Origin: Candidatus Gastranaerophilales bacterium
GTDB lineage: Bacteria; Cyanobacteriota; Vampirovibrionia; Gastranaerophilales; Gastranaerophilaceae
Reading direction: 5' to 3'
Length of the DNA: 64,000 nucleotides
NCBI GenBank assembly: GCA_944325625.1
Contig: CALVAP010000007.1
Span: 1-64,000 of the forward strand
The position numbers and the translations under genes were made by a program. The stretch's first letter is position 1. Every line of letters starts with the position of its first letter. The notes beneath the pieces were generated by a model, which saw only the letters and a list, made by a program, of their open reading frames with translations, was not told the DNA's origin and ran no database searches. This document shows, piece after piece, positions 1 through 7,535 of this stretch.

Positions 1-215
1 TTCAAGATGCTCAAGATACTATCGATTCCGATAAAGTTAATATCGAAGCTAAATATGAAGAAGCCAACGATGTTCGCAACAGCGCTTCCGAAAATCGCGG
101 TCAAGGCCTCGTTAAAGAAGAAGACGAGGATGAAGAAACCGCTACCAATACCAACGATAATACCGCTTCCTCTACTTCTACTGATAACAATGATGAATAT
201 ATCATTGAAGAATAA
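1..215 (+). CDS. C-terminal end of an acidic, low-complexity protein (partial)
   Basis: An open frame enters from the left edge (first full codon at base 3) and stops with TAA at 213-215. The visible 70 residues are rich in Asp, Glu, Asn, Ser and Thr, ending in a Thr/Asn/Ser stretch and DEYIIEE. This looks like a disordered acidic tail, so no function can be assigned. Another frame at 7-273 is open but gives an unnatural Lys/Pro/Leu-rich translation and runs through the terminator hairpin. A strong hairpin follows directly, which supports this as the true gene end. Confidence 0.6.
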   Translation, partial: QDAQDTIDSDKVNIEAKYEEANDVRNSASENRGQGLVKEEDEDEETATNTNDNTASSTSTDNNDEYIIEE

Positions 216-232
216 TTTCTTCGATAAGTATA

Positions 233-269
233 AAGAAACAGCGCTCATCTTTGATGAGCGCTGTTTCTT
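233..269. terminator. Bidirectional hairpin terminator
   Basis: A perfect 17-bp stem (233-249 with 253-269) closes a TTT loop. The arms begin with A-rich and end with T-rich bases, so it can work in both directions. It sits between the converging partial gene on the left and cobO on the right, and its right edge touches the cobO stop codon. Confidence 0.85.
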
Positions 270-851
270 CTAATATTCAATACCGCTTCTGGCGTTTATT
301 CCTTTATCCCAATAATGCTTAACCGCTTTTATCTCTGATACAAGATGTGCTACTTCTATTATCTCGTCTTTTGCTCTTCGTCCTGTCAAGACTACTTCCA
401 CGCTATCAGGTTTATTTCTAAGCGTCTGCAACACATCATCCAGCTCTATCATTCCCAAATCTATTGCAATATTTGCTTCATCCATGATTACAAGCTGATA
501 TTCACCTTCTGATATTGCTTTCTTTGCTATAGACCAACCCTTTTGAGCTTCTTCTACATCACCTTTCGTCATATTCGACTTATATACTATTCTGTCCAAA
601 CCTGCTTGATAAATCACAAGCCGATTTTTCCACTCTTCGCTAAGGTTTGTGAACGTATTAAGCTCGCCGTAGTTATTTCCACCCTTTGTGAACATTACTA
701 TAAGAACTTTCCAACCGCGACCTAAAGCTCTAACTGCAAGCCCCAAAGATGCTGTAGTCTTACCCTTGCCATCTCCGGTATAAACCTGGATATAGCCATG
801 CTGCTCAAATATTGGGTTTATTAACTGCTCTTTTTCCGTTTTATTTGTCAC
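270..851 (-). CDS. cobO: Cob(I)alamin adenosyltransferase, CobO/BtuR type
   Basis: Corrinoid adenosyltransferase that uses ATP to form adenosylcobalamin or its precursors in the cytoplasm. The 193 residues match the usual family size. A P-loop GDGKGKTT sits near residue 27, followed by the family's LGLAVRALGRGWKV stretch, a Walker B-like VIMDEAN and the late LTGRRAKDEI motif. The start codon is GTG at 849-851, inside the end of the upstream regulator gene, so the two are probably translationally coupled. No other cobalamin genes are in the window; the enzyme may serve salvage. Function is firm from the motifs; the exact N-terminus is less sure because no well-spaced ribosome binding site is visible. 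Confidence 0.93.
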   Translation of the reverse strand: MTNKTEKEQLINPIFEQHGYIQVYTGDGKGKTTASLGLAVRALGRGWKVLIVMFTKGGNNYGELNTFTNLSEEWKNRLVIYQAGLDRIVYKSNMTKGDVEEAQKGWSIAKKAISEGEYQLVIMDEANIAIDLGMIELDDVLQTLRNKPDSVEVVLTGRRAKDEIIEVAHLVSEIKAVKHYWDKGINARSGIEY

Positions 852-1200
852 CCTTCATCAGTCCGCCCTTCTTTAAAAAGCCTATTATGGCATGGGCTAC
901 ACTGATTTGTAATGCTGTAGGTGATTGGCGAATCAAATCAATCGCTTCTTCTACTACATCATTTTGATCATACCATCTTCTCTTTTTACTTGCATCATGC
1001 GTATAATAAAACCATTCTGCAGGTTTCGAATACAGTTTCGCTACTTTTAGCAATTCTAAAACATCTAACTTTCTGTTACCGGCTTCCAATATAGAAATTG
1101 CCGAAATAGGTACTCCCAAACATTTTGCTAAATCTTCTTGCCTCAAGCCTGCTTCCAATCTTGCTTGTCTTAGGCGTTTACATAACACTTCACGATTCAT
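841..1200 (-). CDS. XRE-family helix-turn-helix transcriptional regulator
   Basis: A 119-residue protein with an N-terminal HTH_3 domain at about residues 8-60 (LRQARLEAGLRQEDLAKCLG, then VPISAISILEAGNRKLD). The C-terminal half is not recognised; it has a Trp/Tyr-rich WFYYTHDASKKRRWY segment and a hydrophobic helix near the end. The stop codon lies inside cobO (11-base overlap), so the two form one transcription unit. Its target is unknown. Control of its own operon or of the divergent gene at 1289 is a reasonable guess only. Confidence 0.85.
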   Translation of the reverse strand: MNREVLCKRLRQARLEAGLRQEDLAKCLGVPISAISILEAGNRKLDVLELLKVAKLYSKPAEWFYYTHDASKKRRWYDQNDVVEEAIDLIRQSPTALQISVAHAIIGFLKKGGLMKGDK

Positions 1201-1288
1201 ATTGACTTTAACCTTCTTAATGTATAAACTGACTAATACTTATTATATCTCTTTTTTTAAATTATTACAAAAAAAAATTAATATCCAC

Positions 1289-1858
1289 ATGAAAAATTTC
1301 ACAACAAAAAAACAAAAACTCAGGGCCTGGGCTCGAAATCGTAGATATACAAAGGATTTCGGCGCACATATATCCGAGCTTATAAAAAATATTTCTAAAA
1401 CTTTTGTGTACAATTCTTCACAAAATTTAATGTTATTTTACCCGCTTCCGAAAGAAATAAATCTGCTTCCCCTTATCGAAACAAACAAAACTATTTCTTT
1501 TCCTTGCATAAAAGAAAATGAAATTGTTCCATATCTCTGTGGAAATGAGTTTTGTTGTGCTAAGTACAACATCAAAGAACCGATAAACACTCAAAAACAA
1601 AAGATTTCAGAATTGGATTTAGTTTTTCTTCCCGCACTTTGCGCTGATTTGAACGGATACCGTGTAGGCTATGGCAAAGGCTATTATGATAGATTTATAA
1701 GAAAGTTAGACCGCAAAAGGACAAAGTTGATAACTGTTGTTTGGGATGAATTTATCGTAGATGATATTGAACCTGATTTTTTTGATGAAAAATCTGATTT
1801 TATAATCTCTGAAAAAAGAATTATCGAAATTTCAGAACGCCCACCTGATAAAATCTGA
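1289..1858 (+). CDS. 5-formyltetrahydrofolate cyclo-ligase family protein
   Basis: Likely converts 5-formyl-THF to 5,10-methenyl-THF with ATP in folate metabolism. The 189-residue protein has the family layout: an N-terminal basic KQKLRAWARNRR helix, a central FYPLPKEIN strand and the diagnostic GYRVGYGKGYYDRFI glycine-rich site near residues 122-136. I chose ATG 1289; the frame is open from 1202, but that extension (MTLTFLMYKL...) is not family-like and would leave no promoter space before the divergent regulator starting at 1200. No clear Shine-Dalgarno site is seen. The last 38 bases overlap the convergent lgt gene. Confidence 0.88.
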   Translation: MKNFTTKKQKLRAWARNRRYTKDFGAHISELIKNISKTFVYNSSQNLMLFYPLPKEINLLPLIETNKTISFPCIKENEIVPYLCGNEFCCAKYNIKEPINTQKQKISELDLVFLPALCADLNGYRVGYGKGYYDRFIRKLDRKRTKLITVVWDEFIVDDIEPDFFDEKSDFIISEKRIIEISERPPDKI

Positions 1859-2627
1859 CAAAAATCATGATAATTGACAGAACTATTACAAAAACACTCA
1901 CAATCTCTGCAACATGCCATCCACCAACATTTAAAACACTGTCCAATCTTATGTGCTCTATTAAAAGTCGTCCCAGTGAATATAACGCTAAATATGAAAA
2001 AAACACAACTCCGGAAACTTTATCGGAACATCTTCTTATAAAAAAGTACAAAATTCCAAGCACAAAAATATTCCATATTGCTTCGTACAAAAAAGTCGGA
2101 TGATAATATTCAATATCCCAATAGCCCAAAGGGCGCTTGTATTGTGGCACATACATACATATTAATTCTGAAAAACTACAAGGTTTTCCAAACGCCTCAA
2201 TATTGAAAAAATTCCCCACTCTTCCAATAGCTTGCCCGAGCAGTAATCCGTAAGAAAATACATCTGCATAATCCCATATAGGTAGCGAATACTTCCTTGC
2301 ACAATACAATCCGCCCAAAAAACCACCTATCAAAGCTCCATGTATTGATAGTCCTCCATTCCAAATCATAAAAATTTCTATTAAATGCTTAGAATAATAT
2401 TCAAAATCCAATAAAACGTAGTATAATCTTGCACCAAGAATCGCACAAATCACAATCATAGGAAGAATATCAAATATCCTCTCCACACTAACGTTCCGAT
2501 AAAACTTTCTCGCCAAAAAACAACTCAATCCACATCCGCAAAGTATAGCACCAAGCATGGTCAAGCTATAGTATTTCAATGAAAAAGAGCCTACACTCAG
2601 TATTATTGAGCTTTGTGGCGATATCAT
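1821..2627 (-). CDS. lgt: Prolipoprotein diacylglyceryl transferase
   Basis: Inner-membrane enzyme that transfers diacylglycerol from phosphatidylglycerol to the lipobox cysteine of prelipoproteins. The 268 residues contain about seven hydrophobic segments. The Lgt signature GQAIGRVGNFFNIEAFG is present near residues 131-147, with the conserved GGLSIHGALIGG before it; these hold the catalytic His and Arg of the family. It lies one base downstream of a lipoprotein gene on the same strand, so both are probably cotranscribed. Its end overlaps the convergent folate gene by 38 bases, which is unusual but leaves both frames intact. Confidence 0.95.
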   Translation of the reverse strand: MISPQSSIILSVGSFSLKYYSLTMLGAILCGCGLSCFLARKFYRNVSVERIFDILPMIVICAILGARLYYVLLDFEYYSKHLIEIFMIWNGGLSIHGALIGGFLGGLYCARKYSLPIWDYADVFSYGLLLGQAIGRVGNFFNIEAFGKPCSFSELICMYVPQYKRPLGYWDIEYYHPTFLYEAIWNIFVLGILYFFIRRCSDKVSGVVFFSYLALYSLGRLLIEHIRLDSVLNVGGWHVAEIVSVFVIVLSIIMIFVRFYQVGVLKFR

Positions 2628-2628
2628 T

Positions 2629-3240
2629 TTAGTCCTCTGGAGTTGTTGTCTCGGAAGTTGTATATTTTACCAACTCGGAATTTATTTCTTCAATTCTGTT
2701 ATTTACGTTGTCCTTGTCTTCTGCCTGCGGATTAATTGTCAGATACTTGTTGTAATTATCTACTGCATCCATAAAAAGCTTAGAGATTTCTTGTTTATCT
2801 TCTATACTTAATTCCTTTTTTTTATCAGAAACAGGCTGCTCCTCAAGAATCTGTTCATCTATGCTTTGGCAATCCGGAGTTTTATCTTGTTTATCAATTC
2901 CGCTAATTTTATCATATGCCTGTCCTTCCAGTGCCACACCAAGTGAATAATACACATCAGCTACTTCTGAATTTAGTTTCTGCGCATTTTTTAACACTTC
3001 TATTGCATCTTCATAATCTTTTTGCGATATATACGCCACACCCAAATTGTAATTGGTTTCAAAGATTGTATTATCCAAATCCAAACTGGATTTGTAACGA
3101 CATATTGCCTTTTCCGTTTCTCCCGCTTCCATATATACTTTTGCCTTGTTATTCAACTCTTGTATTGCAAGATTATTTATACAGGCCGTCGTTAAAACTG
3201 ACACAAATAAAACCGTTAATATTAAAACTAATTTTTTCAT
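2629..3240 (-). CDS. TPR-repeat lipoprotein
   Basis: A 203-residue probable lipoprotein. The signal peptide MKKLVLILTVLFVSVLTTAC ends in a lipobox (LTTAC, Cys20). Two to three TPR motifs follow at about residues 30-110 (YNLGVAYISQKDYEDAIEVL is typical). After an acidic linker a further helical segment mentions NKYLTINP, the end of another TPR. A GGAG about ten bases upstream supports the start. Placed directly before lgt, the enzyme needed to lipidate it. A role as an envelope scaffold is likely, but no partner can be named. Confidence 0.82.
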   Translation of the reverse strand: MKKLVLILTVLFVSVLTTACINNLAIQELNNKAKVYMEAGETEKAICRYKSSLDLDNTIFETNYNLGVAYISQKDYEDAIEVLKNAQKLNSEVADVYYSLGVALEGQAYDKISGIDKQDKTPDCQSIDEQILEEQPVSDKKKELSIEDKQEISKLFMDAVDNYNKYLTINPQAEDKDNVNNRIEEINSELVKYTTSETTTPED

Positions 3241-3368
3241 AACATAAACTCCAATTTCACCTTAATATGATAAAAAAAACTTAAATTTTACGCAATATTC
3301 TAAACAAAAGTTCAAACAAATATAGGATTAATTCTATCAACCTAGCATATTTGTTTTATCTCAGAAAA

Positions 3369-3776
3369 TTACTCCACTACAAATATTTCCCTTACAAGTG
3401 GTCTGTTTAAGTCATTGAGATAATATATCGACATTATGTATGTTCCTGACTTATGCATTTTTACTTTATCTATAAAAAAATTTTTTGTCGCATCAATTTT
3501 AATATCTCTTGCTGTATAAACTTCAAAGCCCCAGTTTTGAGTTTTTGTTTCTTTCTTTATAATCTGCATTCGCAAATATGGTGATTCAAATCCCTTTGAA
3601 TTAAAAACAACAAAATGTGTTGTCTCCCCCAATTCAAAATATTTAACCGGTGCTTGAACTGTTTTTTCATTTATCGGTTGATTATTGAACAAAAGAACAA
3701 CTTTTTCGTTATCACAGCCACATAAGAACAGACCTAAAGTTAACAATATAAATATAAAAAATTTTTTTAATTTCAT
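3369..3776 (-). CDS. Small lipoprotein of unknown function
   Basis: A 135-residue protein with a signal peptide and lipobox (LFLCGC; acylated Cys near residue 21). The remainder is predicted beta-rich (GETTHFVVFNSKGF, KMHKSGTYIMSIYYL), like a single immunoglobulin-like or carbohydrate-binding sandwich, although I recognise no named family. Its start ATG overlaps the stop of the large TPR gene (TAATG at 3774-3778), so the two are translationally coupled and probably act together at the membrane. Confidence 0.72.
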   Translation of the reverse strand: MKLKKFFIFILLTLGLFLCGCDNEKVVLLFNNQPINEKTVQAPVKYFELGETTHFVVFNSKGFESPYLRMQIIKKETKTQNWGFEVYTARDIKIDATKNFFIDKVKMHKSGTYIMSIYYLNDLNRPLVREIFVVE

Positions 3777-5788
3777 TATTGCTCAACTTTTTGTCTGAGA
3801 TAGTCAACTTTTTCCTTAATTCCTTTATTTACCGCTTCATCTTTTGATAATGTAAGGAATTTTTCATAGTTAATCAAAGCGTCTTTCAACTTATTTTCCG
3901 TTTCAAATGCCATAGCCAAAGCATAGTATGCATAGGCATAATTCGGATTTATTTGTATAACCTTTTTAAAATTATCTTTTGCTACAGAAATTTTGTTCTG
4001 TTCCGCATTAATTAGTCCTATATTAAATAGTGCGTCAGTATTTTTTGAATTTATTTCTATAACTCTATGATAAGCTTCCAAGGCTTTAGCATCATCGCCG
4101 CTGAGTTTATATGCATTCCCAAGCTTAATCAAAACAACTTCATTATCCGGATCTATTCCCGCAGCTTTTTGATACTCGGGCAAAGCCAATTCATAGTCTT
4201 CACCTTTCAAATATATATCGCCTAAAGAAACGAGCGCTCCAACACTATTTGCATCTTTTTGTAATATTTTTTGGTAAAGCTCTTTTGCCTCGGTATTCAT
4301 ATCATATTTTGAAAGAGCATCTGCATATTCGAAAACAACATATTCGTTATCCGGTTCTATTTCTACCGCTTTTGAATAATTCTCAATTACTTTATCTTTT
4401 TCGCCTAACTTGTCATAAGAATCTGCACTACCTTCATATGCCTCAAATTCTTTTTCATTAATAGACTTTGCCAAATCATAGTTTTCGATTGCTTTTCTGT
4501 AGTTTCCGGCCTTCTTAAGCTCATTTCCTTTGAATACATAAGCTTTCGCAAGATTTTCAACAACTCTGGGGTCTTGCTTTGTATTTAAAAGCTTCTTATA
4601 TATTTCAATCGCAGCCGTTACATCACCGCTGCCATGTAATGCAAGCGCTTTGTCCAAAAGTAAATCGTAATTATCTTTATCGGTACTAAGCAACTCATCA
4701 TAAATAATAATAGCCTTACCATACTGTCCATCGAGATGATATGCACGTGCCAATTCTTTTTGTATTTCAACGTTCCCCGGCTTCAACTCCAAAGACTTTG
4801 TAAACGCAGAGATTGCCTCATCGTATTTATTATTTTTTAAACATAGAATCCCAAGATTTATATATACATCAGGATTTGAGGGATTAAATTTAATATATGA
4901 ATTATACTGCTCAATCGCTTTTTCAACCTGCCCGACATCTGCCAGCAGATTTGCATAATCAAACTTAAGCGCATCAAGACTCGGATTAATCTCGAATGCT
5001 TTTTCAAACTCACTAAGTGCTAATTCATCTTGATTTAAGCGAACATAAGTCAACGCAAGATTACCATGCGCCGCATAGTCCTCGGGATTGCTTTTGATTG
5101 CCTCTTTGAGCATGTTTGCCGCATTTTCAAAATTATCGGTTTTTAACAATGCCAGCCCGTAGTTCGAATACTCCTTAAATGTTTTAGGATTAGCGGCATA
5201 AAGTTTTGTATATTCATCTGCCGCATCTTGAGGCTGATTTAATTCCAAATATATTGAAGCCAAATTCTCCCTCGCATCTACATTATCAGGATAATAGTTC
5301 AAAAAAGTTTTGTAATAATCTAAAGCTTCTTGTTTATCACCCATCAGATATTTTACATTTGCCATGTTAAGGTAGTTATATGTATAGTCGGGGAAAATTG
5401 TTAAAGCCTGATAGTACGCGCTAAAAGCATCGTCATAATTGTGTTGTTGCTGTAAAATATTTCCAACACTTATATAAATAAAGGCATCGTTCGGTCTTAA
5501 TTTAATTGCTTTTTTAAACATCGAAAGCGAATTTTGCCAATCTCCAATCTCAGAATATAACCCGGCAAGTTTAGTATACAAAAGCGCATCATCCGGCGCC
5601 TCAATCAGGGCTTGCTTCATTTGCTCTATTGCTTGCAGATAATTTTGTGCAGCTTCTGCCCTGCATGCCGCTTCATAATATTGATGCGCAGCTGAAGACA
5701 TCTTGGCACTAACCGGTGCTGATATTCCTGACGCAAGTATGCACGCCAACAAAGATATGTTTATTATTTTGTTCATTCTCCCATTCAT
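3776..5788 (-). CDS. Large secreted/periplasmic TPR protein
   Basis: A 670-residue protein made almost wholly of tetratricopeptide repeats, roughly eighteen 34-residue units from residue 33 to the end, with typical A-x-x-x-Y / P-x-x motifs (LELKPGN, IEPDN, INPNYAYAY). A signal peptide ends at about residue 28 (ISAPVSA). No catalytic domain is seen, so it is a scaffold. A downstream lipoprotein is coupled to it by a one-base overlap. The second Met at codon 5 could also be the start. Confidence 0.82.
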   Translation of the reverse strand: MNGRMNKIINISLLACILASGISAPVSAKMSSAAHQYYEAACRAEAAQNYLQAIEQMKQALIEAPDDALLYTKLAGLYSEIGDWQNSLSMFKKAIKLRPNDAFIYISVGNILQQQHNYDDAFSAYYQALTIFPDYTYNYLNMANVKYLMGDKQEALDYYKTFLNYYPDNVDARENLASIYLELNQPQDAADEYTKLYAANPKTFKEYSNYGLALLKTDNFENAANMLKEAIKSNPEDYAAHGNLALTYVRLNQDELALSEFEKAFEINPSLDALKFDYANLLADVGQVEKAIEQYNSYIKFNPSNPDVYINLGILCLKNNKYDEAISAFTKSLELKPGNVEIQKELARAYHLDGQYGKAIIIYDELLSTDKDNYDLLLDKALALHGSGDVTAAIEIYKKLLNTKQDPRVVENLAKAYVFKGNELKKAGNYRKAIENYDLAKSINEKEFEAYEGSADSYDKLGEKDKVIENYSKAVEIEPDNEYVVFEYADALSKYDMNTEAKELYQKILQKDANSVGALVSLGDIYLKGEDYELALPEYQKAAGIDPDNEVVLIKLGNAYKLSGDDAKALEAYHRVIEINSKNTDALFNIGLINAEQNKISVAKDNFKKVIQINPNYAYAYYALAMAFETENKLKDALINYEKFLTLSKDEAVNKGIKEKVDYLRQKVEQ

Positions 5789-5807
5789 AACAAGATTATC
5801 GTATGTT

Positions 5808-5835
5808 TTTATACAAAATGCAAGAAGTTTGTAAA
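5808..5835 (-). promoter_or_regulatory. Putative promoter of the TPR-lipoprotein pair
   Basis: On the minus strand, TTTACA (5835-5830) and TATAAA (5813-5808) are separated by 16 bases. Transcription would start near 5801, just upstream of the TPR gene start at 5788. Confidence 0.5.
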
Positions 5836-5900
5836 TAAACTTGATTTCACAAATATATTTTTAATCCCTAAACCACTATAAATAATTATTCTCACAAAAC

Positions 5901-5925
5901 AAAAGGCTCCAAAATGGAGCCTTTT
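5901..5925. terminator. Bidirectional hairpin terminator
   Basis: An 11-bp perfect stem (5901-5911 with 5915-5925) with an AAA loop, T-rich on either exit. It lies just past the stop codon of the aminotransferase gene and ends that minus-strand unit. Confidence 0.8.
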
Positions 5926-5949
5926 ATTCATGGTCTAATATCAAATAAT

Positions 5950-7071
5950 TTAAACAGCTACCTTAGTTTGTTTTAAACATTTAACAACGGTTTCAACAAC
6001 GTATTCTTGTTCTTCTTTTGTTAATTCTGGAAACATCGGTAAACTCAATACCAATTTTGTATTCTTCTCCGTAACCGGCAAAGAACCTTCTTTTACGTTG
6101 AGATAGTCATGAACCTTTTGCAAATGTAACGGCACAGGGTAATAAATCATTGCCCCAACACCATTTTCTTGTAAAAGCTTGTGAACTTCATCACGATTTT
6201 CAATCTTGATTGTATATTGGTGGTAAACACAATAGGTATTTTCAAGTTCTTTCGGCGTCTCAATTTCCGGATATTTTGCGAATAACTCATTATACCTGTA
6301 AGCATTTTCACGTCTTTGCTTGTTCCACTTATCAATGTAAGGAAGTTTTACCCTCAAAATAGCAGCCTGTATTTCATCAAGTCTTGAGTTCACGCCAATT
6401 TCATCATGATAGTAACGAACCGCACCACCATGGTTTCTCAGCGCTACCATTCTATTTTTAAGGTATTCACTGTTTGTAACAGCCATACCGCCATCACCCA
6501 TTGTACCGAGGTTTTTTGTAGGATAAAAACTGTAACAACCAATATCGCCAAATGAGCCTACTTTTTGACCTTTAAATGTAGAACCTACTGCCTGACAACA
6601 GTCTTCTATTACGTAAAGATTATGACGTTTAGCAATATCCATAATCGTTTCCATATCACATGGCTGACCATAAAGGTGAACAGGAATAATAGCTTTTGTT
6701 TTAGGCGTGATAAGTTTTTCAATTTGACTTGCATCGATATTAAATGTATCTGCATCTATATCAACAAAAACCGGCTTTGCACCAACAATTCCAATAGCTT
6801 CTGTTGTAGCAACAAAGGTAAATGCAACCGTAATTACTTCATCACCTTTTCCTATATCGAGCGCTCTTAATGCAAGATGAAGTGCATCTGTTCCTGAGTT
6901 TAACGCTACACCGTACTTGCAATCACAATACTTTGCAAAATCTTCTTCCAATGCTTTGTTATTTTGCCCAAGAATATATGCTCCCGAGCGCATTACTTCT
7001 ACAACTTTTTCTTCTACTTCTTTGCCTATTGCTGCATATTGACGCTTTGTGTCTAAAATTGGTACTCTCAT
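5950..7071 (-). CDS. DegT/DnrJ/EryC1/StrS-family sugar aminotransferase
   Basis: PLP-dependent aminotransferase that usually transfers an amino group from glutamate to a nucleotide-linked keto-sugar for surface glycan synthesis. The 373 residues show the family fold: LNSGTDALHLAL for the phosphate site, VHLYGQPCDM, VIEDCCQAVG with the PLP-nitrogen Asp, and SFYPTKNLG with the Schiff-base Lys186. The C-terminal half carries the RLDEIQAAIL motif. The start is preceded by GGGAG about nine bases upstream. No other nucleotide-sugar gene adjoins it, so the exact substrate is unknown. Confidence 0.92.
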   Translation of the reverse strand: MRVPILDTKRQYAAIGKEVEEKVVEVMRSGAYILGQNNKALEEDFAKYCDCKYGVALNSGTDALHLALRALDIGKGDEVITVAFTFVATTEAIGIVGAKPVFVDIDADTFNIDASQIEKLITPKTKAIIPVHLYGQPCDMETIMDIAKRHNLYVIEDCCQAVGSTFKGQKVGSFGDIGCYSFYPTKNLGTMGDGGMAVTNSEYLKNRMVALRNHGGAVRYYHDEIGVNSRLDEIQAAILRVKLPYIDKWNKQRRENAYRYNELFAKYPEIETPKELENTYCVYHQYTIKIENRDEVHKLLQENGVGAMIYYPVPLHLQKVHDYLNVKEGSLPVTEKNTKLVLSLPMFPELTKEEQEYVVETVVKCLKQTKVAV

Positions 7072-7180
7072 TTATAAATCTCCCGCTTTGTAATTTTTTA
7101 TATAGTTAATTGTAGCACTAATTTTTTTCGCCTTTACATATTCTTTATAAGCAAAATAATACAGCAATTTTAATCATAGC

Positions 7181-7390
7181 TTAACCATTGACAAAAGCTT
7201 TGAGATTCTTTAAATTCAATGAAAATTTATCTCTTGCTCTCAATACGTTTATATTGTCAGACAAGTTTTTTTCCGCAATACTGGCTATTTCCGTATTCAT
7301 AAGAAAACTGCTTGACAAAGCAAGTGAACGATATAAATTATCGAGCCTGTTAATTTCATCAATCATATTCGTACCACAAACCTTACACAT
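7181..7390 (-). CDS. Small hypothetical protein, N-terminal CxxC
   Basis: A 69-residue frame beginning MCKVCGTNMIDEINRL. It is predicted wholly helical, with heptad-like hydrophobics and a charged surface, which looks protein-like. The opposite strand is open over nearly the same bases (7188-7394), but its Phe/Leu/Ser-rich translation looks like a shadow. No good ribosome binding site is visible. It lies 109 bases upstream of the aminotransferase on the same strand. It may be real; a single CxxC pair could bind metal only as a dimer. Confidence 0.42.
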   Translation of the reverse strand: MCKVCGTNMIDEINRLDNLYRSLALSSSFLMNTEIASIAEKNLSDNINVLRARDKFSLNLKNLKAFVNG

Positions 7391-7504
7391 CTAGAAAAAC
7401 TAAACTTCATTTAAAATTGCTTTTTTCTAAAATATAAATGTTAAATTTCTTAATATTCTTCAGAATATCAAGTAAATGGATTATTTCCATAAAACACAAT
7501 GATG

Positions 7505-7510
7505 TATAAT
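7505..7510 (+). promoter_or_regulatory. Putative -10 element for the helicase operon
   Basis: A consensus TATAAT with a weak TTATTT-like -35 about 18 bases upstream. It predicts a start near 7517 and a short leader carrying AGGAG before the ATG at 7536. Confidence 0.5.
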
Positions 7511-7535
7511 AAGTATATAGGAGAATAGGAATATT

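Noticed and set aside
1202-1288. N-terminal extension of the 5-formyl-THF cyclo-ligase frame
   Set aside because: The frame is open but the translation is hydrophobic and unlike the family, and it would begin two bases from the divergent regulator gene.
7188-7394. Plus-strand 68-residue frame
   Set aside because: It mirrors the minus-strand frame and has a Phe/Leu/Ser-rich, shadow-like translation.
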